Below, piece after piece: positions 34,533-42,272 of a stretch of DNA of 64,000 nucleotides. The notes under the pieces were generated by a model. That model searched no databases, was not told the origin of the DNA, and was given only the letters and a program-made list of their open reading frames with translations. Location of the stretch: assembly GCA_001298545.1 (NCBI GenBank), contig LJCX01000027.1:248001-312000 (forward strand). The letters run 5' to 3'. The DNA comes from Actinobacteria bacterium OV320 (GTDB lineage: Bacteria > Actinomycetota > Actinomycetes > Streptomycetales > Streptomycetaceae). The stretch's first letter is position 1; every line of letters starts with the position of its first letter. The translations under genes were made by a program, and so were the position numbers.

Positions 34533-34910
34533 TTACCAGCCGACGGCGACCAGCAGCCACTGCGGGTCGTCGCGGGAGATGAAGGAGGATCGACCCGCCA
34601 CGTCGTCGTAGGGAAAGCCGTAGGCGAGGTTGTTGATGGCGTTGTCGTGCCAGAACCTGGCGTAGTGGTTCGCCGACGCCGCCTTGCAGTACTGGCTCGG
34701 GTCGGCCTACCGGGAGGCCGGCAGCGTGGCCACATGGCGATCGAGGGCCGCGCACATGTCGGGGTCGGCGGCCAGGGAAGCGGCACAGCCGAAGATGTCG
34801 GACGTGGCGGCGTTGACACCGAGGGTGACGCGGTTGATCTGCCGGACCGGACCGAGGTCCACCTGGAGCCATTGGGGGTCGGCGACGGGCGTCAGCAACT
34901 GAACGTGAAA
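34533..34910 (-). pseudogene. GH64 beta-1,3-glucanase remnant with discoidin-like fragment
   Basis: One reading frame carries a discoidin/F5-8C-like piece (ADPQWLQVDLGPVRQINRVT, about 34815-34905), then the tail of a GH64 glucanase: TSDIFGCAASLAADPDMC, an in-frame TAG at 34707-34709, then SQYCKAASANHYARFWHDN, INNLAYGFPYDDVAG and the family's terminal PQWLLVAVGW before TAA at 34533-34535. Most of the catalytic domain is missing between the two pieces, so a large internal deletion plus a nonsense mutation (probably TGG to TAG) have destroyed the gene. The intact protein would be a secreted laminaripentaose-producing glucanase. Its location next to a chitinase gene suggests a former fungal-wall-degrading gene group. 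Confidence 0.75.
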
Positions 34911-35050
34911 TCGGCGGGGTTCACAGAAACGGGAACGGCACACCTGCGTCGGTGACGACGGAGTCACGTACCGACATGCCTGCCCCCTCGCGGGTGAACG
35001 AAGCCTGGCCGGACGCCGCAACTCGCTTTCTTCATTGCTTACTTCACTAC
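34911..35050. other. Gap upstream of the chitinase, no clear gene
   Basis: Between the glucanase remnant and the chitinase promoter. One mini-frame on the minus strand (ATG 34977 to TGA 34921, MSVRDSVVTDAGVPFPFL) has GAGGGGG 5 nt upstream and could be a real short peptide or the surviving N-terminus of a lost gene. No other coding signal is seen. Confidence 0.4.
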
Positions 35051-35079
35051 TTGACGAAAGAGGTCCAGACCTTTAGGTT
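35051..35079 (+). promoter_or_regulatory. Chitinase promoter with DasR-like operator in the spacer
   Basis: TTGACG (35051-35056) and TAGGTT (35074-35079) are separated by 17 bp. The spacer holds AGGTCCAGACCT (35061-35072), which matches the TGGTCTAGACCA-type dre element of the GlcNAc-responsive repressor DasR and the 12-bp repeats known in Streptomyces chitinase promoters. Repressor binding here would block polymerase directly. The predicted start near 35086 gives a roughly 195-nt leader. Confidence 0.78.
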
Positions 35080-35281
35080 CACGGCTCAGCATCGCACCGT
35101 GTGACGCATCCACCGTTCACGAGGTGAACGCCGCCTCGGTTGCTCGTCCCCCCACGAAGGGCTCCCCGCCCCCATGCCCGGACCTCGCTCTGGACGTCGC
35201 CGGTGCGCACTCCGCCGACGGTCGTCCCCGCGCCCGAGGGGCAGCCGTTCCGCCCCGTACACCCAAGGAGCGTCCCCCACC

Positions 35282-36397
35282 ATGCACGGACCCCGTTTCC
35301 TCGGCCGGTTCGCGGTGTTCGCCGCGCTCTGCGCGGTCCTCACCACCCTGTTCACCGTGACGCCCGCCCGGGCCGCCGACGGCTCGATCACCGGACTCGC
35401 CGGCAAGTGCGTCGACGTCGCGGGCGCCGGCAGCGCCAACGGCACCGCCGTACAGCTCTACGACTGCAACGGCACAGGCGCCCAGATCTGGTCCAACCCG
35501 GGTGACGGCACCCTGCGTGCGCTCGGCAAGTGTCTGGACGTCGTCGACCGCAGCACCGCGGACGGCGCGGCGGTCCAGCTGTGGGACTGTTCCGGCGGCA
35601 CCAACCAGCAGTGGGTGGTCAGCGGCGCTAAGGACATCGTCAACCCGGCCGCGAACAAGTGCCTGGACGTCACCGGCAACAACGGCGCCAACGGCACCCG
35701 GCTGCAGATCTGGACCTGCTCGGGCGGCGCCAACCAGAAGTGGAACGCGCCCGCGAACGGTGGGGGCGGCACCCCGTCCGGATTCGTCGTCACCGAGGCG
35801 CAGTTCAACCAGATGTTCCCGAGCCGGAACGCGTTCTACACGTACAGCGGCCTGACCGCCGCGCTGAGCGCCTACCCCGGCTTCGCCAACACCGGCAGCG
35901 ACACGGTGAAGAAGCAGGAGGCCGCGGCCTTCCTCGCCAACGTCAATCACGAGACCGGCGGTCTCGTCCACATCGTCGAGCAGAACACCGCCAACTACCC
36001 CACCTACTGCGACTGGGGCCAGTGGTACGGCTGCCCGGCCGGCCAGGCCGCCTACTACGGGCGTGGCCCGATCCAACTGTCATGGAACTTCAACTACAAG
36101 GCCGCGGGTGACGCGCTCGGCCTGGACCTGCTCAACAACCCCTGGCTGGTGCAGAACGACGCCTCCGTGGCCTGGAAGACGGGCCTGTGGTACTGGAACA
36201 CCCAGACCGGCCCCGGGACCATGACCCCGCACAACGCCATGGTCAACCAGGCCGGCTTCGGCCAGACCATCCGCTCCATCAACGGATCCCTGGAGTGCGA
36301 CGGCAGGAACCCGGCGCAGGTGCAGAGCCGCGTGGACGCCTACAACCGCTTCGCCTCGATCCTCGGTGTCTCGCCGGGCAGCAACCTGTACTGCTGA
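35282..36397 (+). CDS. Secreted GH19 chitinase with N-terminal ricin-type lectin domain
   Basis: A 371-residue secreted enzyme. A signal peptide cleaved near TPARA-AD precedes a ricin B/CBM13 domain (about 35-158) with three repeats ending QIWSNP, QQWVVS and QKWNAP. A Gly-rich linker leads to the GH19 catalytic domain (about 175-371): catalytic Glu224 in VNHETGG, YYGRGPIQLSWNFNY, and NGSLECDGRNP. GH19 chitinases of Streptomyces hydrolyse chitin and inhibit fungi; most carry CBM5/12 rather than ricin lectin. ATG 35282 has AAGGAG 11 nt upstream. The NPP1-like gene follows by 25 bp, probably in one operon. Confidence 0.93.
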   Translation: MHGPRFLGRFAVFAALCAVLTTLFTVTPARAADGSITGLAGKCVDVAGAGSANGTAVQLYDCNGTGAQIWSNPGDGTLRALGKCLDVVDRSTADGAAVQLWDCSGGTNQQWVVSGAKDIVNPAANKCLDVTGNNGANGTRLQIWTCSGGANQKWNAPANGGGGTPSGFVVTEAQFNQMFPSRNAFYTYSGLTAALSAYPGFANTGSDTVKKQEAAAFLANVNHETGGLVHIVEQNTANYPTYCDWGQWYGCPAGQAAYYGRGPIQLSWNFNYKAAGDALGLDLLNNPWLVQNDASVAWKTGLWYWNTQTGPGTMTPHNAMVNQAGFGQTIRSINGSLECDGRNPAQVQSRVDAYNRFASILGVSPGSNLYC

Positions 36398-36422
36398 CAC
36401 CGGCCGCTCGACAGGAGACCCC

Positions 36423-37190
36423 ATGCGCAAGTCGAGAACCCTCACCCACGCCCTGCTCGGCGCGATCGGCGCGATGGCACTCGTCGTCGCGATCCCCGCG
36501 ACCGCTCACGCGAACGTCCTGACCCTGCTGCCGCAGAACGCGAACGGCCTGGAGCAGACCTACTCCCCCGCCTACGACTACGACGGTGACGGCTGCTACG
36601 CCACCGCCGCCATCGGCGCCGACGGCACCATCAACCCCGGACTGAAGCTCGGCGGCGACGTCAACGGCAAGTGTCACGACCCCGCCCAGCTGAACAACGC
36701 CAACACCTACTCGCGCGACAAGTGCAACAACGGCTGGTGCGCGGTCATGTACGCCAGCTACTTCGAGAAGGACCAGGTGACCCTCGGCCCGGCAGCCATC
36801 GGGCACACCCACGACTGGGAACACGTCATCGTGTGGATCAACAACAACGAGGTCCAGTACGTGTCGGTGTCCCAGCACAACACCTACCAGACGCTCGCAC
36901 GGTCGCAGATCCGCTTCGACGGCACCCATCCGAAGATCGTGTACCACAAGGACGGAATCTCGAGTCACTGCTTCCGCTTCGCCAACGGCAACGACGAGCC
37001 GGCGGAGAACGCCACCGGCAACTGGTTCTACCCGAGGCTCGTCGGCTGGGAGGGCTACCCGGCCGGCTACCGCGACAAGCTCGGCGGCGCCGACTTCGGC
37101 TCGGCCACCTTCAAGATCGACGACGGCGACTTCCAGTGGGCTCTCGACTACGCCGGCCCGGCCGGAATCCCCTTCGACCCGTACGCCTGA
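36423..37190 (+). CDS. Secreted NPP1 (necrosis-inducing) family protein
   Basis: A 255-residue secreted protein. The signal peptide is cleaved near AHA-NV (residue 30/31). The NLP signature heptapeptide appears as GHTHDWE (residues 127-133; consensus GHRHDWE), followed by HVIVWINN. Four or more cysteines suggest disulfides. NLPs from plant pathogens damage plant membranes, and actinobacterial members exist in non-pathogens with unknown roles. It lies 25 bp after the chitinase and probably shares its promoter, so may be induced by N-acetylglucosamine. A strong terminator follows. Confidence 0.9.
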   Translation: MRKSRTLTHALLGAIGAMALVVAIPATAHANVLTLLPQNANGLEQTYSPAYDYDGDGCYATAAIGADGTINPGLKLGGDVNGKCHDPAQLNNANTYSRDKCNNGWCAVMYASYFEKDQVTLGPAAIGHTHDWEHVIVWINNNEVQYVSVSQHNTYQTLARSQIRFDGTHPKIVYHKDGISSHCFRFANGNDEPAENATGNWFYPRLVGWEGYPAGYRDKLGGADFGSATFKIDDGDFQWALDYAGPAGIPFDPYA

Positions 37191-37229
37191 CCGCTCGGTC
37201 CTCCAGGCCGGCAACGGTACGTCGAAAAG

Positions 37230-37257
37230 GCCCCCGCGGGCTCTTGCCTGCGGGGGC
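37230..37257 (+). terminator. 12-bp stem, 4-nt loop terminator
   Basis: GCCCCCGCGGGC (37230-37241), loop TCTT, GCCTGCGGGGGC (37246-37257); all positions pair, with one G-T wobble. It sits 40 bp past the NPP1 stop and 54 bp from the convergent SMI1-like stop. AAAA precedes the stem on the plus strand, which would read as a U-run for leftward transcripts. Confidence 0.85.
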
Positions 37258-37310
37258 TCTCCCTTGCGGGTGGTGACCTTCCCGCGTCCGCCGGGCGTCG
37301 GAGCCCGGGT

Positions 37311-39254
37311 TCAGCGCCGGTGCCCCCCGATGCTGACGTAGGCGAACCCCTCCCCCTCGCGTGGTGCCCGGGTCCAGGACCGGGTGGTGAAGGTGTGGAG
37401 CCTGCCTCGGGTCAGCGCGAAGCAGGGGAGCGAAAGCCCGAGTTCGGTGTGCAGGGCCTCCAACACACGCAGTTCACCGTCCTGTTCACCGTCCGGTTCA
37501 CCGTCCTGTTCGCCCTCCGGATCGCCGTCCTCCGGGCGGAACAGCCGTGCGGGGTCCAGGGCCTCGGGGATCATGCCGGAGCGCTTGATCTCCGTACCCC
37601 GGACGGTGAACGCGTAGAGCTCCTCGCCGTGTTCGGCCACCGACAGGTGGAACGCGGCCGGGTGGCCACCCGTGGCCGAGTGCCTCGGATCGCGCCACAC
37701 CACCACCGCGCGGCCGGACGTGGAGGCGGCCCGAGCGGGGGAGGAGAACAGGTTGTTGAGGTGGTGGGAGCAGCCGTCGAAGGCGAAGGCCCATGCTTCG
37801 GCGGTGCGGCCGACGGCGACCACGGCCCGGTCCTCCCAGAGTTCCACGCCCTCCCGGTCGTGGGGCCCGGGCGCGCGCCAGGACGCCTCGCGCGGATCTG
37901 CGGGCGCGCTCAGTTCGGCGCCTTCCTCTCCTATCAGTGCGGGCAGGCGGGCGGGGTCGGTCCCCTCCACCCAGACGCAGCGATAGCCTTCGGGCGACCG
38001 GCGGTTCGGCGCCGGCTCCGTCAGCCAGGCGAGGCCCGGCGGGTCGAGATCGGGCACCGGCTCGGGAGCGGGTCCCGCTTCCCCGTCCCGTGGGGTCGCA
38101 AGGATTTCGCGTCCACGCTCCGGGGTGATCAGCGGACCCAGGACCGGGTCGGCGAGCAGGCCGATCGGGGCGATCAGCGAGGGCCCGGGCGCCTCCCATC
38201 GCGGGAGCGCGTCCCGCAGGATCCGCCAGGCGGCGTCGGTCGCCCCCCAGCGGGCAGCCTCCCGGGCCTCGGAGACGGCCCGGCCCCACGGGCCGGGAGG
38301 GGCGTAGCGATGCGTGCCGTCCCGCATCGTGCCCAGTACGGCCTCGGCGGTCTCCCGGGGGACCCCGCGGGCGGTCATCATCCCGAGCCAGTGGTCGTCC
38401 CCGCCCAGCCGCCATTCGCCCCTTGCCGGCGTCGTGGCCGCCGTGGGCAGGAGCTCGGGCAGGTAGCGCGGGTCGGCCACCAGGAAGCCGTAGTCCCGGG
38501 AGCTGCGCGGAGCCGACAGGTGCCGGAGCTGGTTCAGCAGGACGCGGCTGTGCGGCCGTCCGAAGGACAGCGCCTCCTCGACCAGGGGCAGGGCCTCCTC
38601 GTGCCGTCCGCGCAGGGCCAGCAGGCGGGCCTCCTCCACCTGGGCGTCCTGGGCGCGTGTGGTCGCGTTGACGAAGTCGGGCCGCTCCGCCCGGTCGGCG
38701 TGGAAGGCGCGGTACATGGCCTCCATGTATGCGCGGAACGACGGGTAGCGGTCCGGGAGTTCACCGCTCCAGCCTTTGTAGACGTAGAGCGCCCACTCGC
38801 CGTCCCGGTCGCTGTCGCCCGGGTCGAGCAGGGCGTACGACATGTCGGAGTCCGTCTCCAGCCGTAGGGCCCGTCGCCACATCCCGGCCAGCAGGACGTC
38901 CTCCTCGCGCGGGTGGTCGCCCAGATTCTCCTCGTACAGCGGGGTCATGTCGTACGGATCCCGGAACCAGCCGATGTCCGCGACACCGCCGAGCTGGTAG
39001 ACCCCGGCCGTCTGTTCCACGTGCCACCCGTCGCTCACGGCCAGGAACTCCCGGTACGAGGTCGGCAGCCGCCGCCCCAGCCGCTCCTCGGCCGTGGCGA
39101 TCGCCGGCTCCTGCGCCCCGGGCCTGCCCAGGCGGAAGGCGCTCCGCCCGCCGTCGCCCTCGTCGTCCCGCTCCTCGTCCTCGTCCGCGCGCGGAACCCA
39201 CTCCTCCTGCCAACGCCCCAGGAAATCGTGCCAGTTGAAAGACTCTCCGCTCAT
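37311..39254 (-). CDS. Large SMI1/KNR4-domain protein
   Basis: A 647-residue cytoplasmic protein. The SMI1/KNR4 (SUKH) domain spans about 45-190: AIATAEERLGRRLPTSYREF, LAVSDGWHVEQTAGVYQLGG, and a Tyr/Trp-rich ALYVYKGWSGELPDRYPSF. After a helical linker the C-terminal 280 residues form an unrecognised alpha/beta region with AWAFAFDGCSHHLNNLF and GEGFAYVSIGGHRR. SUKH proteins often act as immunity proteins against polymorphic toxins, but orphan copies are common in Streptomyces and no toxin is adjacent. ATG 39254 is abutted by a 20-bp palindrome. A 12-bp repeat near 37472-37519 encodes GEQDGE-like units. Confidence 0.8.
   Translation of the reverse strand: MSGESFNWHDFLGRWQEEWVPRADEDEERDDEGDGGRSAFRLGRPGAQEPAIATAEERLGRRLPTSYREFLAVSDGWHVEQTAGVYQLGGVADIGWFRDPYDMTPLYEENLGDHPREEDVLLAGMWRRALRLETDSDMSYALLDPGDSDRDGEWALYVYKGWSGELPDRYPSFRAYMEAMYRAFHADRAERPDFVNATTRAQDAQVEEARLLALRGRHEEALPLVEEALSFGRPHSRVLLNQLRHLSAPRSSRDYGFLVADPRYLPELLPTAATTPARGEWRLGGDDHWLGMMTARGVPRETAEAVLGTMRDGTHRYAPPGPWGRAVSEAREAARWGATDAAWRILRDALPRWEAPGPSLIAPIGLLADPVLGPLITPERGREILATPRDGEAGPAPEPVPDLDPPGLAWLTEPAPNRRSPEGYRCVWVEGTDPARLPALIGEEGAELSAPADPREASWRAPGPHDREGVELWEDRAVVAVGRTAEAWAFAFDGCSHHLNNLFSSPARAASTSGRAVVVWRDPRHSATGGHPAAFHLSVAEHGEELYAFTVRGTEIKRSGMIPEALDPARLFRPEDGDPEGEQDGEPDGEQDGELRVLEALHTELGLSLPCFALTRGRLHTFTTRSWTRAPREGEGFAYVSIGGHRR
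37472..37519. repeat. 12-bp in-frame tandem repeat, four units
   Basis: GTTCACCGTCCT-type units at 37472, 37484, 37496 and a degenerate 37508 encode the EQDGEPDGEQDGE stretch of the SMI1-like protein. The frame is preserved. Confidence 0.7.
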
Positions 39255-39255
39255 G

Positions 39256-39275
39256 GCCGGATGGTGCCATCCGGC
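39256..39275. promoter_or_regulatory. 20-bp palindrome abutting the SMI1-like start codon
   Basis: Perfect 9-bp arms GCCGGATGG and CCATCCGGC with a 2-nt centre, ending one base before the ATG at 39254. As DNA it is an operator candidate; as RNA it would fold a hairpin over the ribosome-binding region and limit translation. Confidence 0.6.
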
Positions 39276-39540
39276 ACTGACAACGGCGCCCCGAAGCACC
39301 CCGCCCTCCCTGAAAAGCGCTGTCCTGTCGGCGGAGCACAGTGAGAGACACCCGACGGGGCAACGACTCCGAACTTCCCCGATCGGCCGCGGTTGCTCGA
39401 CGAACGATCGACCGCATTCCACGCCGCGGTCGCCTCCGGGCCCGACCTCGACGTACAGGTGCCGACCAAAGACAGGACGTGCCGGCGGATCGAGACCTCG
39501 TACACCCCTCTCACCTGGGTACTTCCGGGACCGTCGGTGC
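39276..39540. other. Divergent intergenic region
   Basis: The non-coding stretch between the SMI1-like and ricin-lectin genes. Short open frames exist but none has a ribosome site or recognisable homology. It should contain both promoters; none is convincing by eye. Confidence 0.4.
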
Positions 39541-39570
39541 CCGTCGGGGCAACTCTGCTTGCCCCGACGG
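39541..39570. promoter_or_regulatory. 11-bp perfect hairpin 38 bp upstream of the lectin gene
   Basis: CCGTCGGGGCA (39541-39551), 8-nt loop, TGCCCCGACGG (39560-39570). No gene ends nearby on the plus strand, so it is not an obvious terminator; it may be a 5'-leader structure or attenuator for the gene at 39609. Confidence 0.55.
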
Positions 39571-39608
39571 CTCCTGACGGATGCCGTCCGCCCCCGTAGC
39601 GTCGAGCA

Positions 39609-41033
39609 GTGAGTATTTGGACTTCCCTCGAACCTTCCTCGGCCACGGTGGATCCCGGTGACAGCACGACCGTGCGGCTGCGCCTGCGCAACACCGGTGA
39701 CGTCGTCGACGAGTACCGCTTCGAGCCCGTCGGCGACCTCGCGCCCTGGACCACGGTGGAGCCTGCTTCCCTGCGGCTGTACCCGGGGACGACGGGGACG
39801 GTCGAGCTGACCTTCGCGCCGCCGCGCACGCCCGACGCGACGGCCGGCCCGAACCCGTACGCGATTCGGATCACCCCGACCGAGCATCCGGAGTCGACGA
39901 CCGTTCCCGAGGGGAACCTGACGATCGCGCCCTTCACGGAGCTACGGGCCGAACTCGTCCCCCCGACGGTGAAGGGCCGTTTCCGGGGACGGCCGAAGCT
40001 GGCTGTCGACAACCTGGGCAACACGAAGCTGACCGGGTCGCTGAGCGGCAGCGACAACGGTGACCAGCTGTCGTACGAGATCCACCCGAGCAACTTCCAG
40101 ATCGAGCCCGGCCGTGCCGCGTTCGTCAAGGCCACGCTGAAGCCTCGGCAGATCATCTGGTTCGGGTCCAAGGCGGAGCGACCCTACGCCCTCGCGGTGA
40201 AACGGTCGGGGGTGACGCCGCTCGCTGTCGAGGGCACCTATGTGCAGCGGAGTTTCCTGCCCGGCTGGCTCACCAGGCTGTTCGGGATCCTCCTGGCGCT
40301 CACGATCGCCTTCGTGATGCTGTGGATCGCCTACAAGCCCAAGGTCACCAGCACCGCCCGGGAGTTGCAGGAGGCCGCCGTCAGCACGCTGGCGCCCTCC
40401 CCTTCAGCTCCGCAGGCGCCGCCCTCGGCACCTGCCGTGTCGGCCCCGCCCGCCGCGGCGGACACACCTGCCGCGTCGGCCTCGGCGGGGAACGGCGGCG
40501 GAGGCGGCGGCGCGGCGTCCCCGCCGGCCAAGAAGAAGACTCCGAGCGTGCTGCCGGCGTCCGACATCATGCTGCGCAACCCGACCACCAAGATGTGCGC
40601 CGACCTGCCCGCCGGCGACGACGCCGACTCGGCGGGCCGGGTGGTGCAGGCCACCTGCGACGAGAACACCGCCGGCAGCCAGCGGTGGAACCTGGAGGTG
40701 AAGTACCCGAAGCTGGGCCCCGGCGGCTCGGCTCTCTTCCAGATCCGCAACGTCGAGGACCAGCTGTGCGTGGATCTGGGCGACTACGGCGCCAAGCCCA
40801 TCAGGTCGCCGATCCTGGAGTACGCCTGCGCCGGAACGACCGCCGACAACCAGCTGTGGTGGCTCGACAAACAGGACGACGGCAACTACTGGATCCGTAA
40901 CTACGCCAGTAACAACGCCTGCCTGGACGTCGCCGGATACAGCACCGGCGGCAACGGAGAAAACCTCACGCTCTTCACCTGCTCCAACACCGACGACCAG
41001 GAGTGGCAGATCATCCGTCCCTCGGATTCCTGA
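39609..41033 (+). CDS. Membrane-anchored protein with Ig-like domains and ricin-type lectin domain
   Basis: A 474-residue protein, GTG 39609. The first about 215 residues are beta-rich and resemble COG1470-type Ig-like repeats (VDPGDSTTVRLRLRNTGDVV, AWTTVEPASLRLYPGTTG). A single membrane helix (about 222-242, LFGILLALTIAFVMLWIAYK) separates them from a Pro/Ala linker and a C-terminal ricin B domain (about 315-474) with QRWNLEV, NQLWWLD and DQEWQII repeats. There is no N-terminal signal peptide, so topology is likely N-in, lectin-out. This arrangement suggests a cytoplasmic Ig-like platform joined to an external sugar-binding head. The ligand is unknown. Confidence 0.8.
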   Translation: MSIWTSLEPSSATVDPGDSTTVRLRLRNTGDVVDEYRFEPVGDLAPWTTVEPASLRLYPGTTGTVELTFAPPRTPDATAGPNPYAIRITPTEHPESTTVPEGNLTIAPFTELRAELVPPTVKGRFRGRPKLAVDNLGNTKLTGSLSGSDNGDQLSYEIHPSNFQIEPGRAAFVKATLKPRQIIWFGSKAERPYALAVKRSGVTPLAVEGTYVQRSFLPGWLTRLFGILLALTIAFVMLWIAYKPKVTSTARELQEAAVSTLAPSPSAPQAPPSAPAVSAPPAAADTPAASASAGNGGGGGGAASPPAKKKTPSVLPASDIMLRNPTTKMCADLPAGDDADSAGRVVQATCDENTAGSQRWNLEVKYPKLGPGGSALFQIRNVEDQLCVDLGDYGAKPIRSPILEYACAGTTADNQLWWLDKQDDGNYWIRNYASNNACLDVAGYSTGGNGENLTLFTCSNTDDQEWQIIRPSDS

Positions 41034-41241
41034 GTCGCCCCCTCCCCGGACCTGTCACCGTCGACGACGCCGAGCGGACAAGCGGCTCGGCGCGGGTGTG
41101 CGGGAGTCGATCGGGGGGAGAGGTGCAGGGACATGAGCACACCGTTCGCAGGGATGATCGCGGGCGTGGCCGAGGACACGGCCGCGCCGTACCCCAGGCA
41201 CACCCGCCCGCGCCGCAGTAACCGGACGCACCGGAGGTGCC

Positions 41242-42150
41242 ATGTCCGCTGACCCGTACGCCGGCGGGGTACGCCGCACCTTCCGGCCCCGGGGGCCCGC
41301 CGCCTGGTGGCCGGCGCTGCGGCGTACACCGGTGTCCCTGTGGAACGACGACATCACGGACTACGCGGCAGCGCTGACGTACTACGCGATCCTGGCCGTG
41401 CTCCCCGCGATGATGGTCACCGTCCTCGCGTTCGGGCTGATCAGCCCGGACACGGCGGAGGAATTCGTCACCCACGTCACCATGTACGCCCCGGCCGAGT
41501 CCGGCGCCGACCTGCACGCCGTGCTGTCCCGTGCGCTGGGCGCCGACCGGGGGGCGTGGCCGCTGCTGGTGGCCGGAGCATCGAGTGCGCTGTGGTCGGC
41601 CTCCAGCTATCTCGCCGTCTTCCGCCGCGCCCTGCACCACATGCACCGGACCGAGGACCGGCGCTCACCCTGGCGCAAGGCGCCCCGCATCCTGCTGACC
41701 GCCCTCGCTCTGCTGGGACTGCTCCTGGCCGGTTCCCTCGTCCTGTTGCTCACCGGTCCGCTGGCCGAGGCGGCGGGCCGGGTCGTCGGCGTGGACGCCA
41801 CCGCGACCTGGGCCTGGAGCGTGCTGCGCTGGCCGCTGTTGCTGTGCCTGGTCGCCCTCCTGGTCGTGGTCGTCTTCCACACCGGCCCGGCCCCGGCCCG
41901 CCTGCGCGGGCACAGTCTGCCCGGCGGCGTTCTGGCGGCCGCGCTGTGGCTCGTGGTCTCCGCGGGCTTCGCCTGGTACGCCTCGGGCCTGAGCGCGTAC
42001 AGCAGGCTCTACGGCTCGCTCGCGGGCGTCGTCGTCTTCCTCGTCTGGCTGTGGTTGTCCAACCTCGCCCTGCTGACGGGGGCGCAGTTCGCCGCGGAGC
42101 TCTCCGCGCCGCGCGCTCAGGACCCGGGCAAGCAGTCACCCTTGCCGTAG
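41242..42150 (+). CDS. YihY/virulence factor BrkB family membrane protein
   Basis: A 302-residue protein with about six membrane helices. Family features are NDDITDYAAALTYYAILAVLPA, the LWSASSYLAVFRRALHHMH segment and RLYGSLAGVVVFLVWLWLSNLALLTGAQF. The family was once called ribonuclease BN in error; its true role is unknown, with proposals of export or envelope function. ATG 41242 has CCGGAGG 5 nt upstream. A strong bidirectional terminator follows. Confidence 0.9.
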   Translation: MSADPYAGGVRRTFRPRGPAAWWPALRRTPVSLWNDDITDYAAALTYYAILAVLPAMMVTVLAFGLISPDTAEEFVTHVTMYAPAESGADLHAVLSRALGADRGAWPLLVAGASSALWSASSYLAVFRRALHHMHRTEDRRSPWRKAPRILLTALALLGLLLAGSLVLLLTGPLAEAAGRVVGVDATATWAWSVLRWPLLLCLVALLVVVVFHTGPAPARLRGHSLPGGVLAAALWLVVSAGFAWYASGLSAYSRLYGSLAGVVVFLVWLWLSNLALLTGAQFAAELSAPRAQDPGKQSPLP

Positions 42151-42207
42151 CGCTCCGCGGGCAGCGGGGCATCGAGCCGCGCGGCCCCCGACCGTCTTCG
42201 TGCGGCC

Positions 42208-42249
42208 GTCGGTACGCCCCTACCGCATGCGCAGTAGGGGCGTACCGAC
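42208..42249. terminator. 16-bp perfect stem, bidirectional terminator
   Basis: GTCGGTACGCCCCTAC (42208-42223), loop of 10 nt, GTAGGGGCGTACCGAC (42234-42249). It lies between the convergent BrkB-like and fasciclin genes and can end both transcripts. Confidence 0.88.
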
Positions 42250-42272
42250 CGTCCACGGGCGCTTGAGCGCCG

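Noticed and set aside
39276..39608. Short open frame near 39393 starting MLDERSTAFHAAVASG
   Set aside because: No ribosome site, no domain and weak codon bias; treated as intergenic.
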